Counted from the stretch's first letter, positions 55,698-64,000 are shown. The stretch is 64,000 bases of DNA from Eudoraea chungangensis (GCF_029360665.1 NZ_JARDUB010000003.1:620001-684000); one strand, 5' to 3'. Made by a program: numbers and translations. The notes: generated by a model not told the origin, from the letters alone.

Positions 55698-58046
55698 CTA
55701 CTCTAATTCAATTACTACCTTATCTATTGTATCGGTAAATCTAAAAGGAGATGAATATTGTGATCTAATTACCGAACCTCCATTATCTACGCCTACATCA
55801 AATGGTTCTGAAAGTGAATATTTACCAAGGACAATATGATCAATTGTTCCACTGCCTACTGCATTACCGTCTACAAAAAGTTTAATATTAGCGGATGCAT
55901 CCATTGGATTTTCACTCTTAACGGCCTCATACACTAGCTTAATCTCATGTTTTCCGGCAGATAGAGGTGAATTTGCCTTAACTTCATAATACTTTTCGTC
56001 ATAGAAATTATAGCCATAAGTAAGAATATTATTCTTTACATATAAGCTATATCCAGCAAAATAACCCCCACTGCAGTTAATCACTCCATTGGTAGAACCA
56101 TCAGTTTCAATAAATGCAGTAATTGAGTGATTGCGATTTTTTAATGGAGGACTTGCAGACTCTGCAATAAACTCTGCCCCTGGGCTATAATAAGTGTATA
56201 CTGTTTCGGAAGGTGGATGAATTCTATCCGTAACATTCTTTAATCGATTAGTAACATTGTCATACAGTGGATAAACATTATACTTCCATGCTAACTCATC
56301 AAACTTTTGTTTAAGCTCTTCTATTTTTTCAGGATTACTATTTGCTAAATTATTTACTTCGGTAGGATCATTTGTAATATCATATAACTCCCATTCATCT
56401 TCTTCAAAATTAAATGTACCACCAAGATTCCATGGCAATCTTCCGCCGTGAAGAGAAACTGCTTTCCATCCATTATCATAGATTGCTCTACTGCCTAATT
56501 GCTCATAATATTGAACAGGATGATTAGTTGGTGCATCAGCATCATTAAATGAATACTGAAAGCTAACACCGTCAAAAGGCATCTGCTCTACACCATCAAT
56601 CTCGTTCTGAAATCCAACACCAGTAACATCCATTATTGTTGGAACGACATCGGTAATATGTTGATACTGCTTTCTTAATTCTCCCTTCGCCTTAATACCA
56701 TTTGGCCAGTGAACAACTAATGGGTCAGCTATGCCCCCATTGTGTACAGTTTGCTTAAAATACTTAAATGGCGTATTCCCCGCCGCCGCCCAGCCTGCAT
56801 GATAATGATTATCTGTCTCAGCAGTTCCCCAAAGCTCATAAAAACGTAAATTCTCTTCGTGAGGAGTTCTACCTATACCATTTAAAACTAACATTTCATT
56901 ATGAGATCCTTCCAATCCACCTTCACCACTACTGCCATTGTCAGATGTAACGATAATAATTGTATTCTCTAGCTCTCCTATTCGTTCAAGAGCATTTATT
57001 ACTCGACCTATTTCATGATCTGCTTGTGTGAGTGCCGCTGCTGCTGCTTCCATTTGCCTGGCATACATTTTCTTTTTTTCTTCTGGAACATCCACCCAAG
57101 CTTGAATATCATCTGGTAACTCTGCGAGTTGAGTTCCAGATTCGTGAATACCTAAGGATATTTGATTTTCCAAAATCTGTCGTCTTACTTCATCCCATCC
57201 CATATCAAATTTGCCTTTATACATATCTAAATACTCTTGTGAGGCATGATGTGGAGCATGTAATGTTGGCGTAGCATAAAACATCATAAATGGCCTGTCT
57301 GGGGAAACAGATTTGTGAGCGGTAAGCCAATAAATGGCTCTATTAGCCAAATCTGTATTTATGTGGTAGTCTTCTTTTCCTTTGGATGGATTTGAAGGCC
57401 AGTGATCGTTATACATAATAGGTTTAAAATTGTGAACATCTGCAGACATAAACCCATAAAAATGATCAAAACCTTCTTCGTTTGCCCAGCCATTAAATGG
57501 GCCTGTACTATTAACCTCCCAAAGAGGTGTATGATCCCACTTACCTAGTGCATAAGTGCTGAATCCATTTTCCTGTAGCATCTTAGCACCACTTGCCGCA
57601 GACTCTGGTATCATACCATTATAGCCAGGAAAGCCCATTGCTGTAAGTGCATGACTACCCAGCCCAATGGAATGATGATTTCTACCAGCCATTATGCTTG
57701 CTCTTGACGGGGAACAAAGGGCGGTTGTGTGAAAGTTGGTATAGTTTAAGCCATTGGCAGCTAAACGATCAATGTTAGGAGTTTCAATTAGTCCTCCGTT
57801 TGCACCGATTTGAGCAAATCCTACGTCATCAAGCAAGATAACCATAACGTTCGGTGCTTCATCAGGTGCTTGCACTCGCTCCGGCCAATCTTCTACGGAT
57901 TCTTCATAAGTTTTGGCAATTTTACCCTTAAACCCGCCAAGTCTCGGGTCTTCTTCAGTGGTATTCCTATCACTTTTTTGGTTACAACCAAAATTTAGAA
58001 GGACTATTCCTGTAAGGAATATCAGCTTCAGGTCTATCTTTTGCAT
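55698..58046 (-). CDS. Cys-type sulfatase, lipoprotein
   Basis: A 782-residue arylsulfatase-superfamily enzyme. The lipoprotein signal ends at FGCNQK. Metal-binding motif VMVILLDDVGFAQIG near residue 68, and formylglycine motif CSPSRASIMAGR with the modified Cys near residue 112. TSDNGSSGEGG supplies later ligands. The last 150 residues are a beta-rich, perhaps carbohydrate-binding, domain. It needs a formylglycine-generating enzyme encoded elsewhere. It probably removes sulfate from polysaccharides or aryl compounds. Confidence 0.92.
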   Translation of the reverse strand: MQKIDLKLIFLTGIVLLNFGCNQKSDRNTTEEDPRLGGFKGKIAKTYEESVEDWPERVQAPDEAPNVMVILLDDVGFAQIGANGGLIETPNIDRLAANGLNYTNFHTTALCSPSRASIMAGRNHHSIGLGSHALTAMGFPGYNGMIPESAASGAKMLQENGFSTYALGKWDHTPLWEVNSTGPFNGWANEEGFDHFYGFMSADVHNFKPIMYNDHWPSNPSKGKEDYHINTDLANRAIYWLTAHKSVSPDRPFMMFYATPTLHAPHHASQEYLDMYKGKFDMGWDEVRRQILENQISLGIHESGTQLAELPDDIQAWVDVPEEKKKMYARQMEAAAAALTQADHEIGRVINALERIGELENTIIIVTSDNGSSGEGGLEGSHNEMLVLNGIGRTPHEENLRFYELWGTAETDNHYHAGWAAAGNTPFKYFKQTVHNGGIADPLVVHWPNGIKAKGELRKQYQHITDVVPTIMDVTGVGFQNEIDGVEQMPFDGVSFQYSFNDADAPTNHPVQYYEQLGSRAIYDNGWKAVSLHGGRLPWNLGGTFNFEEDEWELYDITNDPTEVNNLANSNPEKIEELKQKFDELAWKYNVYPLYDNVTNRLKNVTDRIHPPSETVYTYYSPGAEFIAESASPPLKNRNHSITAFIETDGSTNGVINCSGGYFAGYSLYVKNNILTYGYNFYDEKYYEVKANSPLSAGKHEIKLVYEAVKSENPMDASANIKLFVDGNAVGSGTIDHIVLGKYSLSEPFDVGVDNGGSVIRSQYSSPFRFTDTIDKVVIELE

Positions 58047-58083
58047 ATTTAGATTGATTTAGATGTTATTATTTGTTCACAAT

Positions 58084-58206
58084 GTTCTAGTGTATGGCTC
58101 GTTATGGAAAATGTCCATCGGAATTTTCACCGTTAGTGAAAGATAGTAAATTGTAATGGATTCCGATAAGTAATTCAGCCGCAATGGGCTATGCAGGTTG
58201 TTGCGC
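58084..58206. repeat. attC-like intergenic element E9
   Basis: GTTCTAG lies near the sulfatase start and GGTTGTTGCGC directly beside the stop of the next frame. TGTATGGCTC (58091-58100) pairs with GGGCTATGCA with wobbles. ATCGGAAT and ATTCCGAT form a perfect inner stem. Confidence 0.55.
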
Positions 58207-58643
58207 TTAGTTTTTATTTTCTAAATCATCACTGTTTTTTAAGTGTCTTTTCCTTAGATTTTCTGCGTATTCAATAAATGAACCGTCAAAAAATTGTTTA
58301 TTCGGACTACTTAATAATGTTCCAAAACCGGGAGATGGTATCATGCCATGAACTAATGATTTTCTAGATTCCCAATTTTTTTACTTAACATTTTGTTTTC
58401 GTTCTGTAAAAAGAGATTCTCAAGGTGCCGTATTTCAGCAGCAAATAAGTGAAAACCATGATTGTATTCTTCTTCCGTCAAGGAATCTGGATTCCCTGAG
58501 AAAGTTGAAATTATTCTTGATGATTCTTTAGAAGAACCTAAACTTAGAAGTATATCAATATCTAAGGCAGCAATCTCATAAAAAGTTGAGTTGTATATCA
58601 ATTTTTCGGATAAGCTCATTCGCCCATTTTTCCTTACTTTCAA
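58207..58643 (-). pseudogene. Frameshifted gene remnant, N-terminus missing
   Basis: The frame reads EIAALDIDILLSLGSSKESS...EIRHLENLFLQNENK and stops soon after a run of seven T (58376-58382, A7 on the coding strand). One extra base would join it to a frame continuing NWESRKSLVHGMIPSPGFG...SFIEYAENLRKRHLK and ending at 58207. The joined protein is coherent and looks like the C-terminal part of a small membrane-anchored family. No membrane start is present, and it overlaps the end of DUF6090 copy 2 by 68 bases. A sequencing error at the homopolymer is possible. Confidence 0.6.
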
Positions 58644-59358
58644 GTCCTTTTATGCCTATTTTTAACCTAATGGACAGTTGGTTCAAATAGTTTTCGAGAC
58701 TTATGTCATCCCTAATATCTTGTGGTTGTAAAATAGGTCGGTTATCATTGTTGTACCTAGTAAGAGCATACTGACCCCCTTGTCCGTCAAGGGCCATTAC
58801 ATTTTTAGAAAATATGTTATAATTATTTATAAGATTATTTTCATTATAAACGTTGATAAACCTTTTAGTTTCAGTGACGTGTTGTTCAAGTCCTATGTTA
58901 TTGAAATAATTTGATAAATCTTTGGTCAAACTATCATTTGTAATATTATTCCAATAGCCCGTACTTGTAGCTATATCAAATGAAGTTCTGTTAGAACTTG
59001 GTAATATAAAATAAACTATTAATTGAAAATCATTTATGAATTGATGAGTGTCTTCAAGGGGTTTTGAAGTATCAATTATATAATCCAGAAGCCTTAGTGC
59101 AGACGTATTTTGAGAAGTTTTAAATTCTTTTACGTTTCTAAATTCTTGAATATCACTTTCTAAATCTCTTTTTATATTTTCTAAAAGAGTTTTTTCTATT
59201 TGACGGTCTTTTTTTTCTATTTGCCAAGTATTAATCTGTAAAGCAATCAAAATTCCAATTACCACCAATACAATTTCACCAAGCGCATAAATCAGATATT
59301 TCCTGAAATTGTTTTCAGAGAGTAGTTTTTGTCGGATTTTACGAAAGAATTTTATCAT
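58576..59358 (-). CDS. DUF6090-family protein, copy 2
   Basis: A 260-residue protein with the MIKFFRKIRQKLLSEN opening, a KYLIYALGEIVLVVIGIL membrane helix and a charged helical remainder. It is the same family as the 53.2 and 62.1 kb copies but clearly diverged in the C-terminal part. Function is unknown. Its leader (CTACTAATCA before the ATG) follows the conserved pattern. The 3' end overlaps a broken reading frame. Confidence 0.85.
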   Translation of the reverse strand: MIKFFRKIRQKLLSENNFRKYLIYALGEIVLVVIGILIALQINTWQIEKKDRQIEKTLLENIKRDLESDIQEFRNVKEFKTSQNTSALRLLDYIIDTSKPLEDTHQFINDFQLIVYFILPSSNRTSFDIATSTGYWNNITNDSLTKDLSNYFNNIGLEQHVTETKRFINVYNENNLINNYNIFSKNVMALDGQGGQYALTRYNNDNRPILQPQDIRDDISLENYLNQLSIRLKIGIKGLESKEKWANELIRKIDIQLNFL

Positions 59359-60057
59359 TGATTAGTAGTTGTTCAAAATGAAGTAGAATAATATAGGTTA
59401 AAATTAGTTACATCTGTTAGTATCTTCCTTTAAAAGTCCTCCTGCAAGCAGTTATAACCCAAGTTGGAAATTCCATAGGTATTTCCAAAGTAGGCGAGAA
59501 AGAGAAATGAATTATAGCCATTGTTGTATTTAGTTGTTTTTCTAATCCAGTATATTTTATAGGGTAATTATAAAGTGTTAAGGATTCATCAATCACAAAG
59601 ATGAAAATTCATAAAACGGGACAACGATATTTCTAATTAATTAAGCAATTCAAGACTTAAAAATAATGTCTAACTTTTTGGTAGTAAGCCTAATGATTAT
59701 TTCGTAAGAAATAATACTGATGATTATCTTATTATTTTCGATAATTTCAAAGAATATGAAAAGTTAGCATTTTTTAATGAATTTCAAATCAAAATGCTAA
59801 TAATATGACTATTAGACATCTTCAGTTTACTGCTTTGTAAATGAAACATAAAAGCCATAAAAAGGTAGTAAAAGAATTTAGGTTACTCAAGGTTTGCCTA
59901 AGTCTAAACAAAATATTATCATAAATTAGTACTTCAAAAATAATATTTAATGCAGTTAAAGCAGATGCTATTAAACAATTGTTTTTGATATTGTAAAAAA
60001 CCTGTAAGTAATAAGAAAATAAATAACAGTGACTATGAATTTTAAATATAAATTATT
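59359..60057. other. 699-base gap upstream of divergent genes
   Basis: Near DUF6090 copy 2 lie the conserved leader and element E10. E10 has a perfect 8-bp hairpin TTGGAAAT/ATTTCCAA at 59464-59488 and a GTTGTA end box at 59523-59528. The rest is AT-rich, with a hairpin AGCATTTT/AAAATGCT near 59768-59800. A short plus-strand open stretch without start (NDYFVRNNTDDYLIIFDNF) lies near 59700. No gene is called. Confidence 0.45.
59440..59528. repeat. attC-like intergenic element E10
   Basis: Structured block with the TTGGAAAT/ATTTCCAA stem-loop and ATAGCCATTGTTGTA at the right. The left boundary is uncertain. Confidence 0.35.
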
Positions 60058-61599
60058 TTGAAAAAGGGTTTAAAAATTGTTTTTATTCTATTTATCATAG
60101 TATGTTTTAGTTGTAAATCAGACACTACAAAACCTTCTGTAACCAAAGAGGTTATTAAAACTGATGGTGAAGTATTGGCTAAAAGACATTGTGTGCGTTG
60201 TCATTCTTTTCCAGAACCTACTGTTATGCCTAAGCGCTATTGGAAAGAAGTGCTTCCATTTATGGGATTCCATTTAGGAAAGGCACCTAAAGGAAAAACG
60301 CTAAGTGATTTTAGAAATGAGGTGGCAAAAAAACGTCTAGATCAATCCGGATTATTTCCTTCAGAAGCCATGATTTCTGATAATGAATGGCAAGCTATCA
60401 TTGATTTTTATGACAAAAATTCCCCAGAAAATCTTCCCGTTGAACAAAAGCTATCGCTATATCCTGAAACTAGTGTTTTTGAATATGAAGTCTTACCATG
60501 GAAAACTTTTGGGGGCGGGCTTACATATCTTAATTTCAGTAACAATATTTATCAAGTAGGATTTAATACAGACAAAGGAGCTTCGTACTATGCTAAAATC
60601 CAAAAATCGGGTGCCCCACTAAAAAGCTATCAAATTAATTATCCGTTAGTTGATGTTGCATCTATAGATGGGGTGGAATTTTTGCTAAGTATGGGTCGTA
60701 TTTTCAATATAGATGAACCTACAGGAAGCATATCTGTACTCCAGGATAGTCTAAAACCTTTTATAGAAGACTTGCAAAGACCTGTAGATTTTATTTTAGA
60801 TGATTTAGACAGAGATGGGATTGTTGATGTTTTGGTTTCTGAGTTTGGCAAATACCTTGGAGGAATAAATATTTATTCTAATAAAGGACAGTTTGGAAAA
60901 ACTAATCTACATCCAAAATCAGGAGCAATTAATTTTGTACTAAGAGACATTAATAATGATGGTTTGAAAGATTTTTATGTGCTAGTTGCGCAAGAAGACG
61001 AAAGTATTTATCTTTTTATTAATAAAGGTGATTTTAAATTTGAAAAGCATCAATTATTATCGTTACCGTCTTATTATGGAACAACGCATTTTGAATTATT
61101 AGATTTTGATAACGATGGTGATGAAGATATTATTTGCTCTAGTGGTGATAGTGATGATTTCACTAGTGCACTAAAACCATATCATGGTATTAGGATTTTC
61201 GAAAACTTAGGAAACCATAAATACAATCAGGCATGGTTTCATAAACAAGAAGGGGCTTACGGAACAGCTTGTGCTGATTATGACAATGATGGTGACATAG
61301 ACATAGCATCAATAGGATACTATGCGTCACTTAAGAATAAAGGTAAAGAAGCATTTCTTTATTTTGAAAACATAAGTCCATCTAAAAATAAGTTAGAATT
61401 TAAAGCGTATTCTCCATTGGAAAGTAAGGATAACTGCTTCATGCTTATAAAATCTAAAGACATTGATAATGATGGTGACTTGGATATAATATTAGGAAGT
61501 AATTCTCGTATTTTCTCTGGAAAAAGAAAAGGTTCAATAAATGATAATTGGCAGAAAAACGGTGGTATAATCACTATTCTGAGAAATACTACAAAATAA
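60058..61599 (+). CDS. Cytochrome c/VCBS-repeat lipoprotein, TTG start
   Basis: A 513-residue exported protein. The lipoprotein signal is KKGLKIVFILFIIVCFSCKS, with TTG 60058 as the only sensible start. A heme-binding CVRCHSF motif (about residues 45-51) is followed by FG-GAP/VCBS-type units with Asp-rich calcium loops (DLDRDGIVDVL, DINNDGLKDFY, DFDNDGDEDII, DYDNDGDIDIA, DIDNDGDLDII). This suggests a beta-propeller bearing one c-type heme, perhaps in oxidation of a surface substrate (inference). It is the only plus-strand gene of the accessory region. Confidence 0.8.
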   Translation: MKKGLKIVFILFIIVCFSCKSDTTKPSVTKEVIKTDGEVLAKRHCVRCHSFPEPTVMPKRYWKEVLPFMGFHLGKAPKGKTLSDFRNEVAKKRLDQSGLFPSEAMISDNEWQAIIDFYDKNSPENLPVEQKLSLYPETSVFEYEVLPWKTFGGGLTYLNFSNNIYQVGFNTDKGASYYAKIQKSGAPLKSYQINYPLVDVASIDGVEFLLSMGRIFNIDEPTGSISVLQDSLKPFIEDLQRPVDFILDDLDRDGIVDVLVSEFGKYLGGINIYSNKGQFGKTNLHPKSGAINFVLRDINNDGLKDFYVLVAQEDESIYLFINKGDFKFEKHQLLSLPSYYGTTHFELLDFDNDGDEDIICSSGDSDDFTSALKPYHGIRIFENLGNHKYNQAWFHKQEGAYGTACADYDNDGDIDIASIGYYASLKNKGKEAFLYFENISPSKNKLEFKAYSPLESKDNCFMLIKSKDIDNDGDLDIILGSNSRIFSGKRKGSINDNWQKNGGIITILRNTTK

Positions 61600-61790
61600 A
61601 CTAAGGTGTTTTCTTTTTATGATTTTAGCCTATAAATTATTCTTATTCGTTTAAGGCCCGATTAAATATGGCGCCAGTTTTATTTTATAATTGTAATACT
61701 TACAATTCCTCTACACAAATATCAATGGCGAAGCATATTAATCTGGATGTGGATATAAAAATCCAGATTGGGACATTTTAATTTTTGAGA

Positions 61791-61925
61791 TTAGGATTGG
61801 CTCAGTTCTTCAATGTCAATTATTCGACCTTCAAAAGAATTCTTTGTCAGTCTGTCTATATAAACCGTTATTTGAACACCAATCAAAAGAGTTAAGTTTA
61901 ATATGATTAATAGAATGTAGCACAT
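61791..61925 (-). CDS. Possible 44-residue membrane protein
   Basis: Begins MCYILLIILNLTLLIGVQ, one hydrophobic segment, followed by a short acidic tail ending IDIEELSQS. The ATG lies 13 bases after the GTTGCGTGC end box of element E11, the same layout as the larger cassette genes, and the frame ends before a hairpin. Not recognised as a known family. Confidence 0.4.
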   Translation of the reverse strand: MCYILLIILNLTLLIGVQITVYIDRLTKNSFEGRIIDIEELSQS

Positions 61926-61937
61926 GCTATTTCAAAT

Positions 61938-62133
61938 GCACGCAACAGTCTCGGCTATCATACGGTTGCAATTGTCAGCACAGTATGGCAGCTCTCCCAT
62001 ACACTGCCTGCTTCTAATCGATAGCGAAGCGAGCTGCCGGCGGCAAACGTTCATACCTTGACTATTGATTAAATGTAGCTAATAACCTCCGGCTTAGCGA
62101 ATCAGTAGCAATATTCTATTACCATTGTTGTGC
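61938..62133. repeat. attC-like intergenic element E11
   Basis: GCACGCAAC at the left and GTTGTGC at the right (12 bases from the DUF6090 stop) are inverted. The interior is GC-rich with GGCAGCTCTCCC and GAGCTGCCGGCGG blocks. Confidence 0.55.
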
Positions 62134-62145
62134 TTTCGTTTTTTA

Positions 62146-62928
62146 TTATTTGATTTCAAAATCTATCATTTGAATGACTTCTTTGGCTTTTTCAATTAAC
62201 ATCTCAGTCTCTTGATTGGTGATTATACAAGTTGTAGCCCTTCTGTTCAGTACGTTTAAAAACTCCATATCAGCCAGAAGTGCCGAATAATCACTTGTCA
62301 CAAATGGAGCATCTGGCAGTGTTTCTATAGTAACCTTTTCAAAACGTGCCCTTGGAAAAGTAAAAACTTTAACCAGATCATTCCATGAAACATATTTCCC
62401 CAGCATATCTAAGTATCTTCCTTTATACAATTCATCTTGATTTACTTCATCTTCAATCATATCGGCCACATCACCAGGCCATTCAATTAAAATTTCTTTA
62501 AGGGCGATATTCGAAATCAAATTTATTTTACCTGACGTTAACAAGACATTTAATGATCCAGACTTGTTGTTAAAAGTTGGACCAGATAAAGTTTTGCTGA
62601 ACAGACTGTCTAAATGGGTTTGAGAGTATTCATCAACAGTCTCTGGCGATAGCTTGAAAATTTCAGTTGCTGCCAAAATCAAATCACGTCTTATGAGATT
62701 TAATGTTTCAAATTCTTCGACAGAATTTTTAAAATCTTGTTTCAGGCTCCTTAATATTTTTTTCTCCTCTATTCTGTCCAATCTTTTTTGATTCCAACTG
62801 TTAACCTGTAGTGCAAGTAAAATGCCTATCATGACTAAAATAATTTCGCCAAAAGCATACTTTAAATACTTCCCAGTTTTTCCTTCTGAAAGTAGATTTT
62901 GTCTAATTTTTCTAAAGAATTTTATCAT
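62146..62928 (-). CDS. DUF6090-family protein, copy 3
   Basis: A 260-residue member with the family opening MIKFFRKIRQNLLSEG, then KYLKYAFGEIILVMIGILLAL as the membrane helix, then a Trp-Asn-Gln linker and charged helices. It is flanked by element E12 with the conserved leader on the start side and E11 on the stop side, making a textbook single-gene cassette layout. Function is unknown. Confidence 0.85.
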   Translation of the reverse strand: MIKFFRKIRQNLLSEGKTGKYLKYAFGEIILVMIGILLALQVNSWNQKRLDRIEEKKILRSLKQDFKNSVEEFETLNLIRRDLILAATEIFKLSPETVDEYSQTHLDSLFSKTLSGPTFNNKSGSLNVLLTSGKINLISNIALKEILIEWPGDVADMIEDEVNQDELYKGRYLDMLGKYVSWNDLVKVFTFPRARFEKVTIETLPDAPFVTSDYSALLADMEFLNVLNRRATTCIITNQETEMLIEKAKEVIQMIDFEIK

Positions 62929-62952
62929 TAGTTAGTGGTTTGTCATAATGAA
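62929..62952 (-). promoter_or_regulatory. Conserved DUF6090 leader, second copy
   Basis: Contains AAACCACTAACTA just before the ATG on the minus strand. It matches the leader at 53963-53985 at most positions and lies directly against the GTTGTGC end box. Confidence 0.55.
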
Positions 62953-63083
62953 GCACAACGGTCTTCTATAGGAGTACTAGCGGATTAATTACACTAGTTA
63001 TTCTTGTTACAAGATACTAATTTAATGTAAAAACGGTTCGAGTTTACACCCGAACCGCTACTGCTTTTATACCTTGTTGTAGG
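62953..63083. repeat. attC-like intergenic element E12
   Basis: GCACAACGGTCTTCTATAGG at the left is the imperfect inverted partner of TATACCTTGTTGTAGG at the right. A 7-bp CGGTTCG/CGAACCG hairpin lies inside. It spans from the SnoaL-like gene's stop side to the DUF6090 leader. Confidence 0.6.
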
Positions 63084-63095
63084 TACTATTTTTTC

Positions 63096-63971
63096 CTAAA
63101 AGTTGAATTTCCCGTTATGGTTTTTATGTTCAGTAGCTGGTGCAATCGTCTCCATTACATCCCAATGTTCAGCAATTTTTCCATTTTCAATTCTGAACAA
63201 ATCATAAAAAGAAGTATGTTTTCCTGCAAACTGCCCTTCACTAACAGCAAGTACAAAATTACCTTCTCCTAATACGATATGATTTTTTTCATAAACCATT
63301 GTAATTCCATTTTTTGCCATTTCTTCAAGAGCCTTACCTAAACCAGATAGTCCATCTCCAATCATTGAATTGTGTTGAATATAGTTATCTCCATCAAAGT
63401 AATTTCCCATTTTATCAAAACCGCCATTCACTAAAACAGTATTTACAAAATCTTTTACGAATTCTTTGTTTTTTTCGGTTTTATCCAAATCAGTTAAAGT
63501 AGTACTTCCATCTGTTTGCGTTCGGTTACTTGGGTTAACATCTGTAATCTCAGATAGATTGTCCCAATGCTCAACTATTAGCCCATTTTCATATCTGAAT
63601 ATATCAAATCCAACTTTTGGTCCGAAAAAATCATAAATAGTTTGCGAAAAGGTATAATCTCCATCTTGAAAAGAACGAACAACTTTTGCTTTAAAACCAC
63701 CTTCTGGAGCATTTTGTAATACAGCTCCAAAACCTTCTAAACCATCAGCAACCCCTAGGTTGTGTTGTTTGTAGTTGGTTGGATTGATATACGCAATGGT
63801 TGATTTGTCTCCATTCTCAAGACTTTCTAGTAATGCTGCTGATTTTTCTTTGTTTGTCAATTCTGTTTTTGATTCCATTTTTTCTGTGTTTTTAGTTTTT
63901 GACTCCTTTTGGTTAGTTGCGCATGTAGCAATTAAAAGTGCTATTACAACTGTAGCTATTGTTTGTTTCAT
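63096..63971 (-). CDS. Tandem SnoaL-like (NTF2-fold) lipoprotein
   Basis: About 291 residues from the ATG at 63971 (MKQTIATVVIALLIATCA), a probable lipoprotein signal. Two repeats follow: residues about 40-150 (YINPTNYKQHNLGVADGLEG, FDIFRYENGLIVEHWDNL) and 165-280 (YFDGDNYIQHNSMIGDGLSG, YDLFRIENGKIAEHWDVM). This is the SnoaL-like fold. The ligand or reaction is unknown. An ATG at 63995 would add 8 residues before the signal. Confidence 0.85.
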   Translation of the reverse strand: MKQTIATVVIALLIATCATNQKESKTKNTEKMESKTELTNKEKSAALLESLENGDKSTIAYINPTNYKQHNLGVADGLEGFGAVLQNAPEGGFKAKVVRSFQDGDYTFSQTIYDFFGPKVGFDIFRYENGLIVEHWDNLSEITDVNPSNRTQTDGSTTLTDLDKTEKNKEFVKDFVNTVLVNGGFDKMGNYFDGDNYIQHNSMIGDGLSGLGKALEEMAKNGITMVYEKNHIVLGEGNFVLAVSEGQFAGKHTSFYDLFRIENGKIAEHWDVMETIAPATEHKNHNGKFNF

Positions 63972-64000
63972 TTCTTTAATTTTTATTGAATACAAAGTTG

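Larger units (their letters stand above)
61600..62145. other. 546-base gap with hairpin, small ORF and element E11
   Basis: Left part: hairpin AATCTGGAT/ATCCAGATT near 61739-61779, able to end transcription from either side. Middle: a 44-codon minus-strand ORF (61791-61925). Right: element E11 up to the DUF6090 stop. Confidence 0.55.

Noticed and set aside
46150-63083. A classical mobile integron
   Set aside because: No intI gene, no attI, and end boxes differ from GTTRRRY/RYYYAAC; reported only as attC-like.
1-64000. CRISPR arrays, rRNA genes, insertion sequences, prophage
   Set aside because: No regularly spaced repeats, rRNA sequence, transposase or phage structural genes were seen.

Overview
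The window looks like chromosomal DNA of a marine Flavobacteriaceae bacterium (Bacteroidota). This rests on gene content and order: gldJ (gliding/type IX secretion lipoprotein) next to murF, porV followed by cdd, pdhA and a two-lipoyl-domain pdhC, a PafA-type alkaline phosphatase, DUF6090 proteins, Bacteroidota-style -7 boxes (TAnnTTTG), low GC and weak Shine-Dalgarno signals. No species is claimed.

Region 1 (1-23.5 kb) is conserved housekeeping and envelope DNA. It holds the end of an ECF sigma factor with a small zinc-finger partner, a UbiA-like membrane protein, gcvP, a three-gene KAS III-methyltransferase-glycosyltransferase set, pafA, mlaE-mlaF, a DUF389 membrane protein, manC, a SprT-like protease, an SDR, an M28 lipoprotein peptidase, pdhC-pdhA, cdd, porV, gldJ and murF. 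The usual porV neighbour porU is absent from the porV-gldJ gap.

Region 2 (23.5-46 kb) holds single-gene functions: an alpha/beta hydrolase, tRNA-Val(GAC), exonuclease III and a Na+/H+ antiporter. It also holds a stress and overflow-metabolism group (Hsp20, patatin, ackA, pta, a WG-repeat protein, a slipin, a double UspA protein), a CDP-alcohol phosphatidyltransferase, a nucleoside hydrolase, a complete RND efflux operon and an S33-type hydrolase with a C-terminal membrane domain. Two promoters here, for the WG-repeat gene and the UspA gene, share a palindrome at exactly the same distance from the -7 box.

Region 3 (46-64 kb) is the accessory part and the most interesting. Short, unrelated, mostly minus-strand genes are separated by structured non-coding elements of about 57-225 bp. 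In gene orientation these begin close to a stop codon with GCCAAC- or GCACAAC-like boxes and end with GTTGTGC- or GTTAGC-like boxes just before the next gene's leader. This resembles an integron-style gene-cassette array with attC-like sites, but no integrase lies in the window and the boxes are not canonical. Cargo includes an Ntn amide hydrolase with TPRs, a Pr6Pr membrane protein, two esterase-fold proteins (one lacking the nucleophile serine), a Crp/Fnr-CMD pair, a SAM methyltransferase, a Cys-type sulfatase, a cytochrome c/VCBS lipoprotein, a SnoaL-like lipoprotein and three DUF6090 genes. The DUF6090 genes share a conserved 23-28 nt leader. A fourth, truncated DUF6090 copy (133 bp, 4 differences) and a frameshifted gene remnant show active turnover.
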